NCBI GenBank assembly: GCA_018894105.1
Contig: CM032117.1
Coordinates: 34,390,501-34,454,500, forward strand
Direction: 5' to 3'
DNA length: 64,000 nucleotides
Source of the DNA: Jacaranda mimosifolia
Lineage: Eukaryota > Streptophyta > Magnoliopsida > Lamiales > Bignoniaceae
The position numbers were made by a program, and so were the translations under genes. The notes below the pieces were generated by a model. That model was not told where the DNA came from, ran no database searches, and worked only from the letters and a program-made list of their open reading frames with translations. Of the stretch, positions 25,401-35,434 are shown in pieces; the first letter of the stretch is position 1; each line of letters opens with the position of its first letter.

Positions 25401-26823
25401 CCTTTGGATTTTGCATTCAATGTAACTTTTCTAGAACTAAATTCTTATTAAATGCATGATTAGATCCTTGGAAAGGAGTAGACAAGTTTTATTTAGCCTT
25501 TTTATGGTTTTATATTATGGATCCTTAACCTACTCCTACCTTCAGATTCAATAATGTTGGAATTTATAATTTGTGACTTAGTCCCATTAACTACAACCGG
25601 TATAACTTGATGAAAATTGCCTCCAAAAATCATAACTTTTCCACCGAATTGTAGGTCAACTCCAAGAATATCTCTAATGTGCAACTCACTATTTCAAATA
25701 CTTTTCTATTTGCCACTATGGCCTCATTTCAAATGATTTTCATTGCTCACTCTATCAATTTAGATAAATCTAATTACTTGTTAAAATGACACATCGACAT
25801 TGATTCAAACTAGATTGGTGTTTTTAGCTTAGAATGTGTCGTCCTACCCCCAGGAAGTAGGTTACTAACTATACTAGATAATGCAGTGGCCAACATAATG
25901 TAACCATCCTTTTTGAAATTTGCAAGTAAAACTTGATAAAGAAAAGCTTGTCAAGTTCCACCCAGACCATCCACAAAGAATATAGAACTATGTTTTCTTC
26001 TTATAGCTTGGCTTATGATATCAAATGTTGAGAACTAACCTGCATTGAGAAATGTATAAGCATTTAAATCTTCATCTGCAATTAGGATTGAGAGTTCATG
26101 TTTGATTACCATGGAAATAGTCCTCAAGTCTTCAAATCCTTCACTTATTTGAGGCAAACAAAAATCTTTTATACTTCTCTTCTGTTGCTGTAGCATATTA
26201 TTTATATCATGAAGAAGTTTGTTCACAACATAATTATTTGAATTGCTTGAAGATGGATAATCTTCAATCATGTAGGAATAGTTTTCATCCCATAAGTTTC
26301 TAATGCCACTGGATTCACAGTATAATAAATTGTTGCAAACAACCATCTAAATACGGATGGCATTCTAAAGCTTTAAGCTTCAACTAAGCATTCTCATATA
26401 CTATTATCTTCTTCAAGAAGGTCGTACTTTTCAGTTGCTTGTTTAAATGTTAAGTAGTGTATACTATTAACTGCCAAAAGATCATCAAATGACTTTTGAA
26501 CCACAACATAGTTAAGTAAGATGTAAATAAAATCTCTCTTCTTCATTTGGTGAAACAGCATATATCCACCAATTACTTTTCCATTTGCGATCCTTTTTAC
26601 CTATTTTCCCACAGATGAAAGCTATCTATAATACTTTGGGAAATCCTTGTACAAATATTTATTTAGCCATTGTCCTTCATTGTATATTTTAAAATACTCA
26701 ATTAACATAGTTTGAGAGTTTTTCTCATCAACTAGCACGTCTGAAATAGATTGATGAATATAAAATTGAACCTACCATTTGTTAGGACAATGGATCTGTA
26801 AAACGTATGACCGAAGGATAAAT
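22404..26823 (-). pseudogene. Helitron Pif1-like helicase domain, interrupted by LTR C
   Basis: Minus strand. From 26800 to 25545 come the FYIHQSISDVLVDEKNSQTM and FDDLLAVNSIHYLTFKQA blocks, EDYPSSSNSNNYV, then FFVDGLGGT at about 25955-25980 and GGKVMIFGGNFHQVIPV near 25600. After LTR C (23229-25544) the frame resumes with SLWCNVKFLYLTDNMRAQN, then YYSFDSMVDDTQNLNLLEFL near 22880, MLLRNINPKIGLCNGTGL near 22750, and HGQLYVALS near 22535. It ends ...LKEIFAK and a TGA at 22404. Walker A (family GGTGKT) reads GGT-stop-QA at 25945-25962, and the Walker B-type IWDEA reads IWNEA near 25715, so it is inactive. Confidence 0.88.
23229..25544 (+). repeat. Solo LTR copy C of the ~2.2 kb family
   Basis: About 2.32 kb, plus strand, starting TATTGGAATAGTGCCC (family TGTTGGAATAG) and ending CCTACCTTCA. 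The right flank is GATTC (25545-25549) and the left flank is GATC (23225-23228), a duplication that lost one base. Excising the LTR and one flank joins helicase residues IES to SLW in frame, exactly at a conserved Helitron block. The LTR promoter (CTCAATATATAGAGG) is near 24936-24950. Open frames inside, for example 23748-24086, are LTR sequence and not genes. Confidence 0.85.
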
Positions 26824-29038
26824 TGTTGAAATAGTACCCTGTAAGCCAATTAGATTGACCATGTAACTATTCCCTTATAAGACAATTTTGATTGGATGAT
26901 ATTCAATAAAATAGCCATCTTCATCTTTTGCTTATGTTTACTTCACTGGCATTTGGTTGAAGCCCTTAGATCACACATGACTATGGGACTTGGTCACGCA
27001 CTGGGTGGTGATCATGGAATAAGTCTTACATGGTCATGATCTTAAATCTTTCAAGTCATAGGATCTTATACGATAGGGCATCTAAGATTCAGATAGACTT
27101 GCACTAACGATACATAAATCCAAGAGTTGGATATTGCACCATACCATGAGCAATGCCATATGAGATATAGGTGCATGTTAGTTGGTGCTTGTTAGAGAAC
27201 ATGTTCACTAAAGACCCGCATGGATAATCCACTAGATAGCCGTAGTGGCAAGTCGGTTGTGGTAAGTTCTTTAGCCTATGCTAGTGCATATAATTAGTCC
27301 TTCGACCTAATGACCCATGGTAACCTTGTGTTTAGGTCCTCATACTTTGACTCCTCCTTGGCCACTTCTAGTGGCCATTCTAATGGTGATTGGGCATGAG
27401 CTACTTAGACATGGAGGTTTGTAAGATTCAGGATGGGATCCGACTCCTCCTCGTTGTGAAGGGCGAGTGCATCTCTTATATATTCTATAATGATCGATTC
27501 CAAGAAATTCTTACGTAAGGTGATGTGACAATTTGGAAAAGAGTTTTCCAAAGATGAGGTCACGAATAGAAGTATAGTATCGAGGCTATTGGAAAGCCGA
27601 CAAATATCTTGCCCTAGGCCTCTTCCATAGAGATAGGAGACGAAAGGACCGTATTTGCGTGATACGCGTAGTGCTAGAATAGTTCTCCAAAATCATTTAT
27701 TTTGGCCAATTAGTTGGGTTCCATGGGCCTGAGGTTGGACATGGACCATGGAGATTGGGTACTTTTCCATTAATGAGATTAATTGAATTGAGTCGCTTAG
27801 TTTAAAAGAGTTTAAACTAATACGAATATTTGATATTCCATAAGTCGCAATAATTGTAAGTCCATGTCCAATGAATGGTAGAACCTAATGGGTCACACAC
27901 AAAAGCCAATTGCAATTTCTAATGAATGAAGGAGAATTTTCTAAGAGTTAGAAAATTCACTCTATGACCAAATTGATGGGGAACAAAAGTTGGTGTTATT
28001 TTAACTTGATCAATTTAAGTGTTATATCGGTCAAATTAATTTAAGAGTTAAATAAGATCAATTAATTAAGAGTTAATTAATTGGTGTCACATGACTATCA
28101 ATTGGTCAAATTAATTTAAGAGTTAAATTAATTTTGACTAGCTCAAAGAGTTAAGCACTTTGGCTTAAGAGTTAAGTTAAAGGATAATTAATTAAATTAA
28201 AGTATTTAATTTAATTAAATTGGAGAATTACTTTTGGAGGGAGAATTCAAATGACGAGCTCATTTGGTGTGGAATTAGAACTTAATTGGAAGACATTTCA
28301 TGAAATGAAATGTAGATTCCAAATTAAATTCAAATTCACACACAACCTATTAAATCTTGTCACCTCATTTGCTTAGGTGGCGCCCCCACCTTGTCATCAC
28401 ACCATCCTCCCTTTATATATAGATATAGAGGAGAGGGCTGCCAAAAAGCTAAGAAATGTAGTGTGTGGAAGTTTCTTCCAACAAACTTGCTAGTTGTTAG
28501 ACTCATTGTTAGATCCTCCAAATTCTCTTCAACTTCCCTCCTTCTTCCTCCTTAATTCCAAACCTTCATTGCTACATTTCTATACAAATTTCTTCAACTA
28601 AGTTTGTAGAGAAAAGGTATTTGCATTGTTGTGTGGACTTTGACGTTAGAGGCAAAACGCTTGGGTTGCTCTTGCTCTTGCCGAAACAGTTTTTGGCAGT
28701 AGCTGTGGGCAATTTTCTGGCGACCTTAGAGTGTTCTGATCAGGCTGATTTTTTACTGTATTATCTTCAAGGTGTTGAGAGATTCCTGTAAAAATCTCAG
28801 TTCAAAATAAGGAGTTTAGCTTTGGGAAATCTGGACATGTTCCTGCTGCGCCAGTGAAGAGACAGCTTCAAGTGTTGAAGAATGTTCTTGCTTTTCCCTT
28901 AATTTTCGGTTTCATCAGGGTATTTCCTCAACCAAATCTAAATTATATGCATGTTTAGATCCCTGTGGATATGTGTAGCGTAGTTTTATTCAGTTTTTAT
29001 TGAATTTATTATGGATCCTAGTGCTACATTAACCTACA
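26824..29038 (+). repeat. Solo LTR copy D of the ~2.2 kb family
   Basis: 2215 bp, starting TGTTGAAATAGTACCC and ending TTAACCTACA, with a perfect 5-bp target-site duplication TAAAT (26819-26823 and 29039-29043). It sits inside the Helitron gene. The flanks match consecutive parts of the Rep-helicase linker (LNFQWTEF before, LQIHCPNKW after, on the minus strand). A TATA-type promoter is at about 28412-28425 (TTTATATATAGATA). No internal domain is present. Confidence 0.9.
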
Positions 29039-29043
29039 TAAAT

Positions 29044-31299
29044 TCAGTTCATTGGAAATTTAATATTTTTCATAATGCCTTCGGAGCACAAATCTATTGT
29101 CTATCCACATACCAATTGGTTTCATCATAATTAGGCCTAAGTCATACCTCAAATACAACACAATCAAATCCCTTGTACAAATACTTGATACTTTTAATAC
29201 TGCTACATATTTCAACATTTACGTGACGATCATACTTTATAAGGCTGTAAATGAATATTAAACGGTATGGATACAATGTATACGTATTCATATCCGTTTA
29301 GGTTTTATAATATCCGTATCCATATCCGTATCCAAAGAATAGTTTTTAATAATATCCGAATTCATTTATGTCAGATATTAACCAAATTCGGATATATTCG
29401 TATCCGATTATAACTATTAGGATATATTTGTTTATAAATATCCAATTACGAATATCCGAATCTATTAACTTGTAATAAAATGCATATATTTTCTAATAAA
29501 TTTCATTAAAAAAAAGTTTACTACTTTATTTTAGAATTAAAAAATTAATTATTATTGATTAGTAGTGTTTAATTATCATTACTATTGTCTATCGATTCTT
29601 CATAATCCTTAACTACTAACTTTTTCTTATTAATTTTTTAATTACTAATTTATACGTATATTCATTTATATACAGATTATGAGATTTCACGTTGAAAAAG
29701 TAAAAATAATTTATTATGTATAATAATATATTATATCTAATAATTTTTTAAATATTATTTATCGAATATAAATAACGAATTTAATTAAATTACGGATAAT
29801 CGAATATATAAACGGATGTATCCAACGAATATGTATTCGAAGTGGATGTTAAACGGATCCGATAGTCAATTACTATATTCATATCCATTTACAGTCAAAT
29901 ATCTACTAATCGAATACGAATAATATTCGCTTTAAACGAATACGGATAATATACCCTATAAATGGATTCGGATGTGAATGGTAAATGAATTTTTGAATAT
30001 CCATTTATGGCCCTAATACTTTAGTAATATTCAAGGTTATAAGGAACAACTCAACCATTATCTACAATCACTTCCCTTTTGCTATTTGGAGCTACAAATC
30101 TCCCATTATTATGCCATTGATATATTGAGTATAAATCATTTTATTTGACACTACATTCGACAAATGGTTTTGAGTAGCCTTTCTTATAGCATATATTTCT
30201 TATGCATGGAGCATTTGGCTTATTTAGACCACATGGTCCATGAATCATGTGTTTTCAGAACAACACTATATACATGAGGTTTTTAATCTGTATGGGTTAT
30301 TTTTGCCCTAACAATGCAAACCATAATCTTCTAGATTTTTTAACTTGTCATACTCATTAAATATAATTAACATATGTACATGTGGTAACCCCCAATTTCA
30401 AAACTCAATGACATGCACAGGTGATGTTGTTCTAAAACACCTCTATAAAAGATATCTTCCTTAAGCTCTTCATATTTTGGTCAAGAAATTCTAATTAATA
30501 AATTTGGATGCTCTTGTGGTGTTTGCCCTAGATATATGTCACCTTTAATCTTTTTCCATGAAGGATTACATGTCATTGTCAAAAATATATTAGGTTTACC
30601 AATCTTTTATACAATAGACATAACATCTTGATACCTCTTATACATGTCTTGTGGGCTTCCAATAAAACATAATGGCAAGATTCTATGATGTCCAGTATTT
30701 CCTAAATTAAAATAAATTAATAAAAATAGAAATATCTATACATGGAAAACATAAATTTATTGAGCAGTATCGTTTAAATCATTTCGCCTAATTCATTTTC
30801 TCTAACATGTAAACAATCTTGTAACTCTTCGTAAACTCAACTCGAATATTATTTTGATGAAATTTGATCCGTCTTAACTATTGAGTCTCAATTTTGGCAT
30901 AGTTGTCAACAACATATTGTTGAAGTAAACATCCTCCACGTAGAAAAATTGATATGATAATTCCATGGATCTAAAATTTTAGAATAAAATTGTTCAAATA
31001 CAATCATTTGAAGTCATTCCATGTATATTATTAAATTGAGTATTACCTGCAATATATATGCATAATAATTAGAACATGTTATTTTTCTTCCATGAACCAA
31101 TCGATACTGCTATACCAACTAAATGTCCCATAGAGTACTAATAATGGATATTGAAGTAGATCATAGTAACATGAGTATTCCTAAATATTAATAAGTTGGC
31201 CTTTAATAGTTCGAACAATAATACCTCTCTCACTAGTATCAATAAATTCATCTCCACCAACATTTATTGCTACAATTTGAGAAGTTATTGGAAGTATGT
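29044..31299 (-). pseudogene. Helitron Rep (HUH endonuclease) domain, interrupted by a hAT element
   Basis: Minus strand. It reads NVGGDEFIDTSERGIIVRT near 31230, YEELQDCLHVREN near 30810, then the Helitron-like N block LPLCFIGSPQDMYKRYQDVM near 30660, TMTCNPSWKK near 30560, and the HUH site GYHMYMLIIFNEY near 30375. The HGPCGLNKPNAPCI block (near 30230) follows and, beyond the hAT insertion, NVEICSSIKSIKYLYKG near 29210. The family HUH motif is PHxH; here the second His is Tyr (HMY), so nicking activity should be lost. Several internal stops are present. Confidence 0.85.
29240..30015. mobile_element. Non-autonomous hAT element with 8-bp TSD
   Basis: 776 bp. A perfect 8-bp target-site duplication ATACTTTA lies at 29232-29239 and 30016-30023. 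The imperfect terminal inverted repeats are TAAGGCTGTAAATGAATATT on the left and TAGGGCCATAAATGGATATT on the right (reverse complement). Near the ends are many copies of ATATCCG / CGGATAT in both orientations, the short subterminal repeats to which hAT transposases bind. There is no coding capacity. It lies inside the Helitron Rep pseudogene. Confidence 0.9.
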
Positions 31300-32064
31300 T
31301 GATGATGCTTGGATTTGATGATGAAAGGATTGGGCTCAGGGCCATTACATTTGACTAGAAAATAGGCTGGAGGTGAGTATTAGGATAGGAGCGGGTCAAC
31401 TCCTCCAACCAATCAACACACGTCAGGCTAGCCGAAGAGGCCATCGGCTGAGCGGCAAAATGAGGGCCAAAGTTATAGTGAACCTACCTCATAAACTAGC
31501 TGCAATGGATATTTATAATCTCTTATGAGAGGTTAAAATGTTTATGATGCCCTTGCTCATAAGCTAAGGCCCCTATCTTTTTCTGAGGGCCTTTAAGTCT
31601 TTCTCTGTCTGAAAACCTTCTCCAGGTGGCGCGTCCCCCCTCCTTTTAGGATATGGAGGAGATCTCTGCATTTAATTCAGAGGCATGTTGGTGTACGGTG
31701 GGGATATACCTCTTAAATATGGGAGGCACACCGCCTATCAGTATGTTTAATGCGGCAAAGTGGTGATTGAGTTACATTTAATACGACAGTAACCGATGGC
31801 GGGGAAATACTTTCTATTTCTCCAATCGACCTCTTCTGATCGAGATATTTCCTTGGCTACGAGCCTCCCAGCCATGCTCTAGTCGAATGATAGACCTCTT
31901 AAGGCCCAGAGGCCTCTCTGGCCAAGGGCCTATCAACCATACTCTTTCGACCACACTCTGGTCGACTAAAAGGATGCTAATAACTTATACTGGCTAACTA
32001 GCCCAATGCATTCTTGGGCCTAGTCGACTACTATCTGGCCCATTGGACTCAATTCACTTCCACA
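31300..32064 (-). repeat. 3' LTR of the second Tat-type element
   Basis: On the minus strand it starts TGTGGAAGTG at 32064, directly after the polypurine tract, and ends near CATCATCA at 31300, like the 5236-6027 LTR. A minus-strand TATA (GATTATAAATATCC) lies near 31510-31523. The left edge abuts Helitron Rep sequence. Its exact end is uncertain by tens of bases. Confidence 0.55.
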
Positions 32065-32496
32065 TATTATGAGTTCCCCCTACTCCCAAGTTCTAATCGA
32101 GCTCGCGATGAGAAGAAGAGAGGAGTAGCTAATTTTCACAACTGCCATAAATATGTGTCAACCTCCTTTTTTATATCCCAATCAGGGTTTTAGATGCAAT
32201 AAATGTGTCAGTTACATTGGGTAGTTAAATTTGTTGACCCGCAGCTACGCAATAAATTCCTGGTAATCAGTCATTTTTGCCAGTTGATTTAATCCTTAGC
32301 TGGGGGCTATAAATAGTGTGCAGGATTTTTCATTTACCACATTTACCATATCAGTGAGAGGTCAAGCCCTGCAAACTTCATAGCTTAAGACAATAATCAT
32401 AAATTCCTCCTTCTCTTGTTTATTTTGTAAGTTTTCCTCCATTTTTGCATAGTTTAGTTCTTTGCCATTCTTTTCGCAATTTTTAAGACCTGAAAC

Positions 32497-33650
32497 ATGC
32501 TTAGAATCTTTGAGAAAGGTAGTCAGAGGTCGGGTGATTTTAAGGGAACAAGGTAATCTGGGAACTCGATTGAAAGGGTAAATGATTCATCTAGCAAGAC
32601 TAGCGAACCTTTTAGTGAAGGGTCAAGTTCTTCTGAGAGTTCGAGTAAGGTAAAGGTTGGTGTCAGAGGGGAAGCCGAACCATCTGGGGAGTCTAGTCGA
32701 CCTCTAATGTCTCAGGGTAGGTTATTCATGACCAACCACTATAGTGACATAGTGTCTAAGATCACTAGCAATGATTTAGAGCTTATTAGGTGCACTTATC
32801 ACATTCCAACTGAGCTTGAGTTGATTGTCCCTAAGCCGAGTGATAGGATGCATAAACATCCAAAGGGCTACATAGATATCTTTAATGATGCTCTAAAATG
32901 TGGTCTTAGGTTTCCGATCACGTAGCCTATAGTTGACTTGCTCACGAGTCTTCAGGTATGCATTACCCAATTGTTACCTAATTATTTTTCAATCCTGTAC
33001 AATTTTTTTGTCCTAATGTTGATACATAACCAGCCTCCCCCTTTCATAAACTTACCAATCTTTTTGATCTCCCTGTGTCCCGAAAGTTGGGTTTTTATTA
33101 TCTCACTACCCGCCCTCGTCAAAAAATGTTTGTGACACCCTCTTCGTCTCATGGCCAATCTTGGAACAAGAGGTACTTTTTCGTCTGCACCCCTAGTGGG
33201 GTTGATTTTAATATTCCTAGTGGATGGTTGAGGGGTCAAGTCGAGATATCCATAAATGAGAATCTAACCTAGAATAACACCTTCATCTAAGATTTTGTTG
33301 ATTTTGGAGAGATTGACGCATTGAGATATACAATGGAGAGGAATCTGGTGTTAGCGGGCTTGGTAGACATACTTTTGTTGCGTTGTTTTTGCTGTTCTTT
33401 TTATAGTTTCTAATTAATAAATTGCATTTGTGTTTATGTATTTCTTCAGATTGAGCAAAAATCATGAATCACACTCGTCAACAAGCCATGACTCGCCAGC
33501 AAAAAGCGCAGAAACACCGAGAGGTGGCCGCTCGACAAGAAGTAGCATGCCAAGGTGCTACATCACAACATGCACCTCCGACCACTCCTCCACTTGCTTG
33601 ACCAATTGCGGCTGAGGTCCCTAGCCTAGCACCTCAACTAAAAAGAAAGG
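32497..33650 (+). pseudogene. Putative gypsy-type plant transposon protein (Transposase_28-like), broken
   Basis: The ATG at 32497 opens a frame (LRIFEKGSQRSGDFKG) that stops after about 19 codons but continues as protein-like sequence: a Ser-rich stretch, then TSNDLELIRCTYHIPTELEL, PSDRMHKHPKGYIDIFNDAL and LRFPIT (32770-32920). It continues with a PRQKMFVTPSSSHGQSWNKR stretch and GWLRGQVEI near 33110-33240. This wording matches plant proteins annotated as putative gypsy-type transposon (Pfam Transposase_28). Their function is unknown. A TATA box (CTATAAATAG, about 32307-32316) and leader lie upstream on the same strand. Stops at about 32554 and 32923 and later frameshifts break it. Confidence 0.65.
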
Positions 33651-33664
33651 CCACACACAAAATG

Positions 33665-34841
33665 AGTTGTGAGTCCATATCCAAGGAATGGATTAACCTA
33701 ATGGGTCACACACAAAAGTCTAAAGGTAGTTCTTACTTGATGAGAGGAATTTTCTAAGGAGTTAGAAAATTCAACCTAGATGTTTTTGAAGAGAAAATGG
33801 TTGACTAATTTACTGGTCATCTTGGCTTGAGTAATTTAATTGCTAAATTAATCAAAATAATTTAAGGAGTTAATTTAATTGGTGCCATGTGACAACTAAT
33901 TAGTCAACTTAAGGAGTTAAGTTAACACCAATTAAGTTCAAGAGTTAAGTTAATTGACTTAAGAAGTTAAGACAATTTAATTAATTACTTCTTAAGTCAA
34001 TTTAATTAATTAAATTAAAGAATTAATTTAATTAAAATGAGAACTTGAATTTTGGAGTGAAAACAAATGAAAGAGTTTATCTGAATTTAATTAGAGTTAA
34101 TTTGCATTTCATTTCATAAGATGAAATGTAGATGCTAATTAAATGCAAACTCATGTGAAATTCACATTCAAATGCAAGTTAGCAAGTTGGCCAACAAATA
34201 TGGGACGCGTGATGCCAACTTGCATCCTCCCTCCCCTCTATAAATAGCCAAGTGGCCAGCCATGTGATGGAAGCTAGTGTGCATTCCCAATTTTTCCTCC
34301 AAAAGTGTGATGCTCATGTGTTGAAGATTCACATACACTAAATTCTCTCCCTCTCATTTTCTTCTCCATAACGCCACTTCCTCACCATCATCCTCATCTA
34401 ATCTAGCATATTTGAGTCTGATTTAGAGCTTACCTTTGGTGTGTGGACTTGTTCATTAGAGGTCCAACACTTGGGGGACTTAGAGTTCCTTGGCAAACCA
34501 TTGCTGCCCAGCAGATTTGGAGGACCTAGGAGTTTCTGATTTGGACAAAATTTTAGCAGCTCTGCTTGGATGTGTGGTGGAGTTAACTACCAATTTTGAG
34601 GATTTTTGGAGCAATGGAAGGCACTCAATCATTGACATCTTCTACTATGTGCGGATCTTCCATTGAAGAGTTCATTGGAGTGATCTTCCTCTTCCATTTG
34701 AATTGATCTTCAAAAGGTAAATTTTCTAAAACTAAATCCTTATTATGAGCATGAATAAAATCCTTGGAGTGGAGTAGATTAGTTACATTTTTGCCTATTT
34801 ATGGTTTTATATTTTGGATCTCATTCCTACTCCTACTTTCA
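33665..34841 (+). repeat. 5'-truncated LTR copy E of the ~2.2 kb family
   Basis: This is the 3' half of the LTR only. It starts inside the family consensus at TTGTGAGTCCATATCC and runs to CTCCTACTTTCA, with the family TATA (CTATAAATAGCC) at about 34237-34248 and the leader GTGTGGACTTGTTCATTAGAGG near 34441. The left junction at ~33665 is with Tat antisense-ORF sequence. The right edge at 34842 abuts Helitron coding sequence. No TSD can be tested because the 5' end is gone. Confidence 0.8.
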
Positions 34842-35080
34842 CTAGTTGGACACCCATAGATGTGAAAGAAAGTACATGATTATAAGCACATATATTTTGT
34901 TTGAATGTGCAACCCCCAGCTGATTTATCAATAAATAAACAAAGCAAATATTCTAATACTATTATTTTTGGGAGGACCACTTTACCTCCTTTTCAACAAA
35001 ATATTTGTGTTTCTCGATGCAACAACTTAGCATGATAATAAGAGCAAATCCCAAGAGGTAAGAGCTCGAATAAACGAATA
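34842..35080 (-). pseudogene. Helitron N-terminal region remnant
   Basis: The minus strand reads GICSYYHAKLLHRETQIFC, then KGGKVVLPKIIV, then KQNICAYNHVLSFTSMGVQ. This is the Cys/His-containing region plus the HFKxNIRxYN..FxFTSxG block found upstream of Rep in plant Helitron proteins. Between this block and the Rep block at 31299 roughly 100 family residues are absent, consistent with loss in the deletion that joined the Tat and LTR-E pieces. Confidence 0.7.
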
Positions 35081-35122
35081 TTGTGCACGAGATAGCAATT
35101 TCTCGCACAATTGTAGAAAAAA

Positions 35123-35434
35123 CACTACAAAAAATTAGGGTATCAACTGCAGTCAATTCGTAGCTGATGCTAAAAATTCATAGCTTTGGCTATAAAATTA
35201 TCCCAGCCAAGTTCAAATATGATGCTCTCATAGCTAACCCTTGCTATGACCAATCCGTAGTTGACGATTATTCTTTCATATATATATATATATATATAAT
35301 TTGCTACGCTCCTAAAGTATAATATTACGGATTGATAATTAATATTTTGTATTGATTATAAATAAAAATTATATGTTCTACAAAAATTCATAGCTATATT
35401 TTGTAGTTACAACTATAAAATTAATTTTGTAGTG
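35123..35434. mobile_element. CACTA-type MITE
   Basis: 312 bp, starting CACTACAAAAAATTAG and ending TTAATTTTGTAGTG, so the terminal inverted repeats are about 12 bp. It contains imperfect repeats of AATTCATAGCT/TAGCTATGA type and a (TA)n run at about 35279-35299. No matching 3-bp duplication is visible (AAA and ATT), so either the ends have decayed or they are off by a few bases. It is non-coding. Confidence 0.7.

Larger units (their letters stand above)
31300..33664 (-). mobile_element. 3' end of a second Tat-type gypsy element (LTR, PPT, antisense ORF)
   Basis: Read on the minus strand, this is a 3' LTR (32064-31300) preceded by a purine run GGGAGTAGGGGGAAC (about 32075-32089, the polypurine tract). 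Upstream of that is an ORF on the opposite (plus) strand at 32497-33650. An antisense ORF between pol and the 3' LTR is a known feature of Retand/RIRE2-type Tat elements. The rest of the element (pol, gag, 5' LTR) is deleted: at about 33665 the sequence changes abruptly into the 3' half of LTR copy E. Confidence 0.65.
22404..35080 (-). mobile_element. Degenerate Helitron (Rep/helicase) with nested insertions
   Basis: A single minus-strand RepHel gene can be followed in order from an N-terminal zinc-finger-like region (35080-34842) through Rep (31299-29044) to the Pif1-type helicase, ending at a TGA at 22404-22406. Helitrons move by rolling-circle copying with this protein. The gene is broken by at least five later events: LTRs C and D, a hAT element, a Tat/LTR-E block and, at its 5' side, a CACTA MITE. 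Point decay also hit the HUH, Walker A and Walker B motifs. The coding track may extend to about 36110. Element ends (TC... and ...CTRR) were not located. Confidence 0.85.

Noticed and set aside
29280..30000. Satellite or microsatellite array of ATATCCG words
   Set aside because: The words are subterminal repeats bounded by terminal inverted repeats and an 8-bp TSD, so a hAT element explains them.
34962..35156. 64-codon minus-strand frame with hydrophobic segment
   Set aside because: A different frame of the same strand gives Helitron protein sequence, so this frame is a shadow, and it runs into a MITE.
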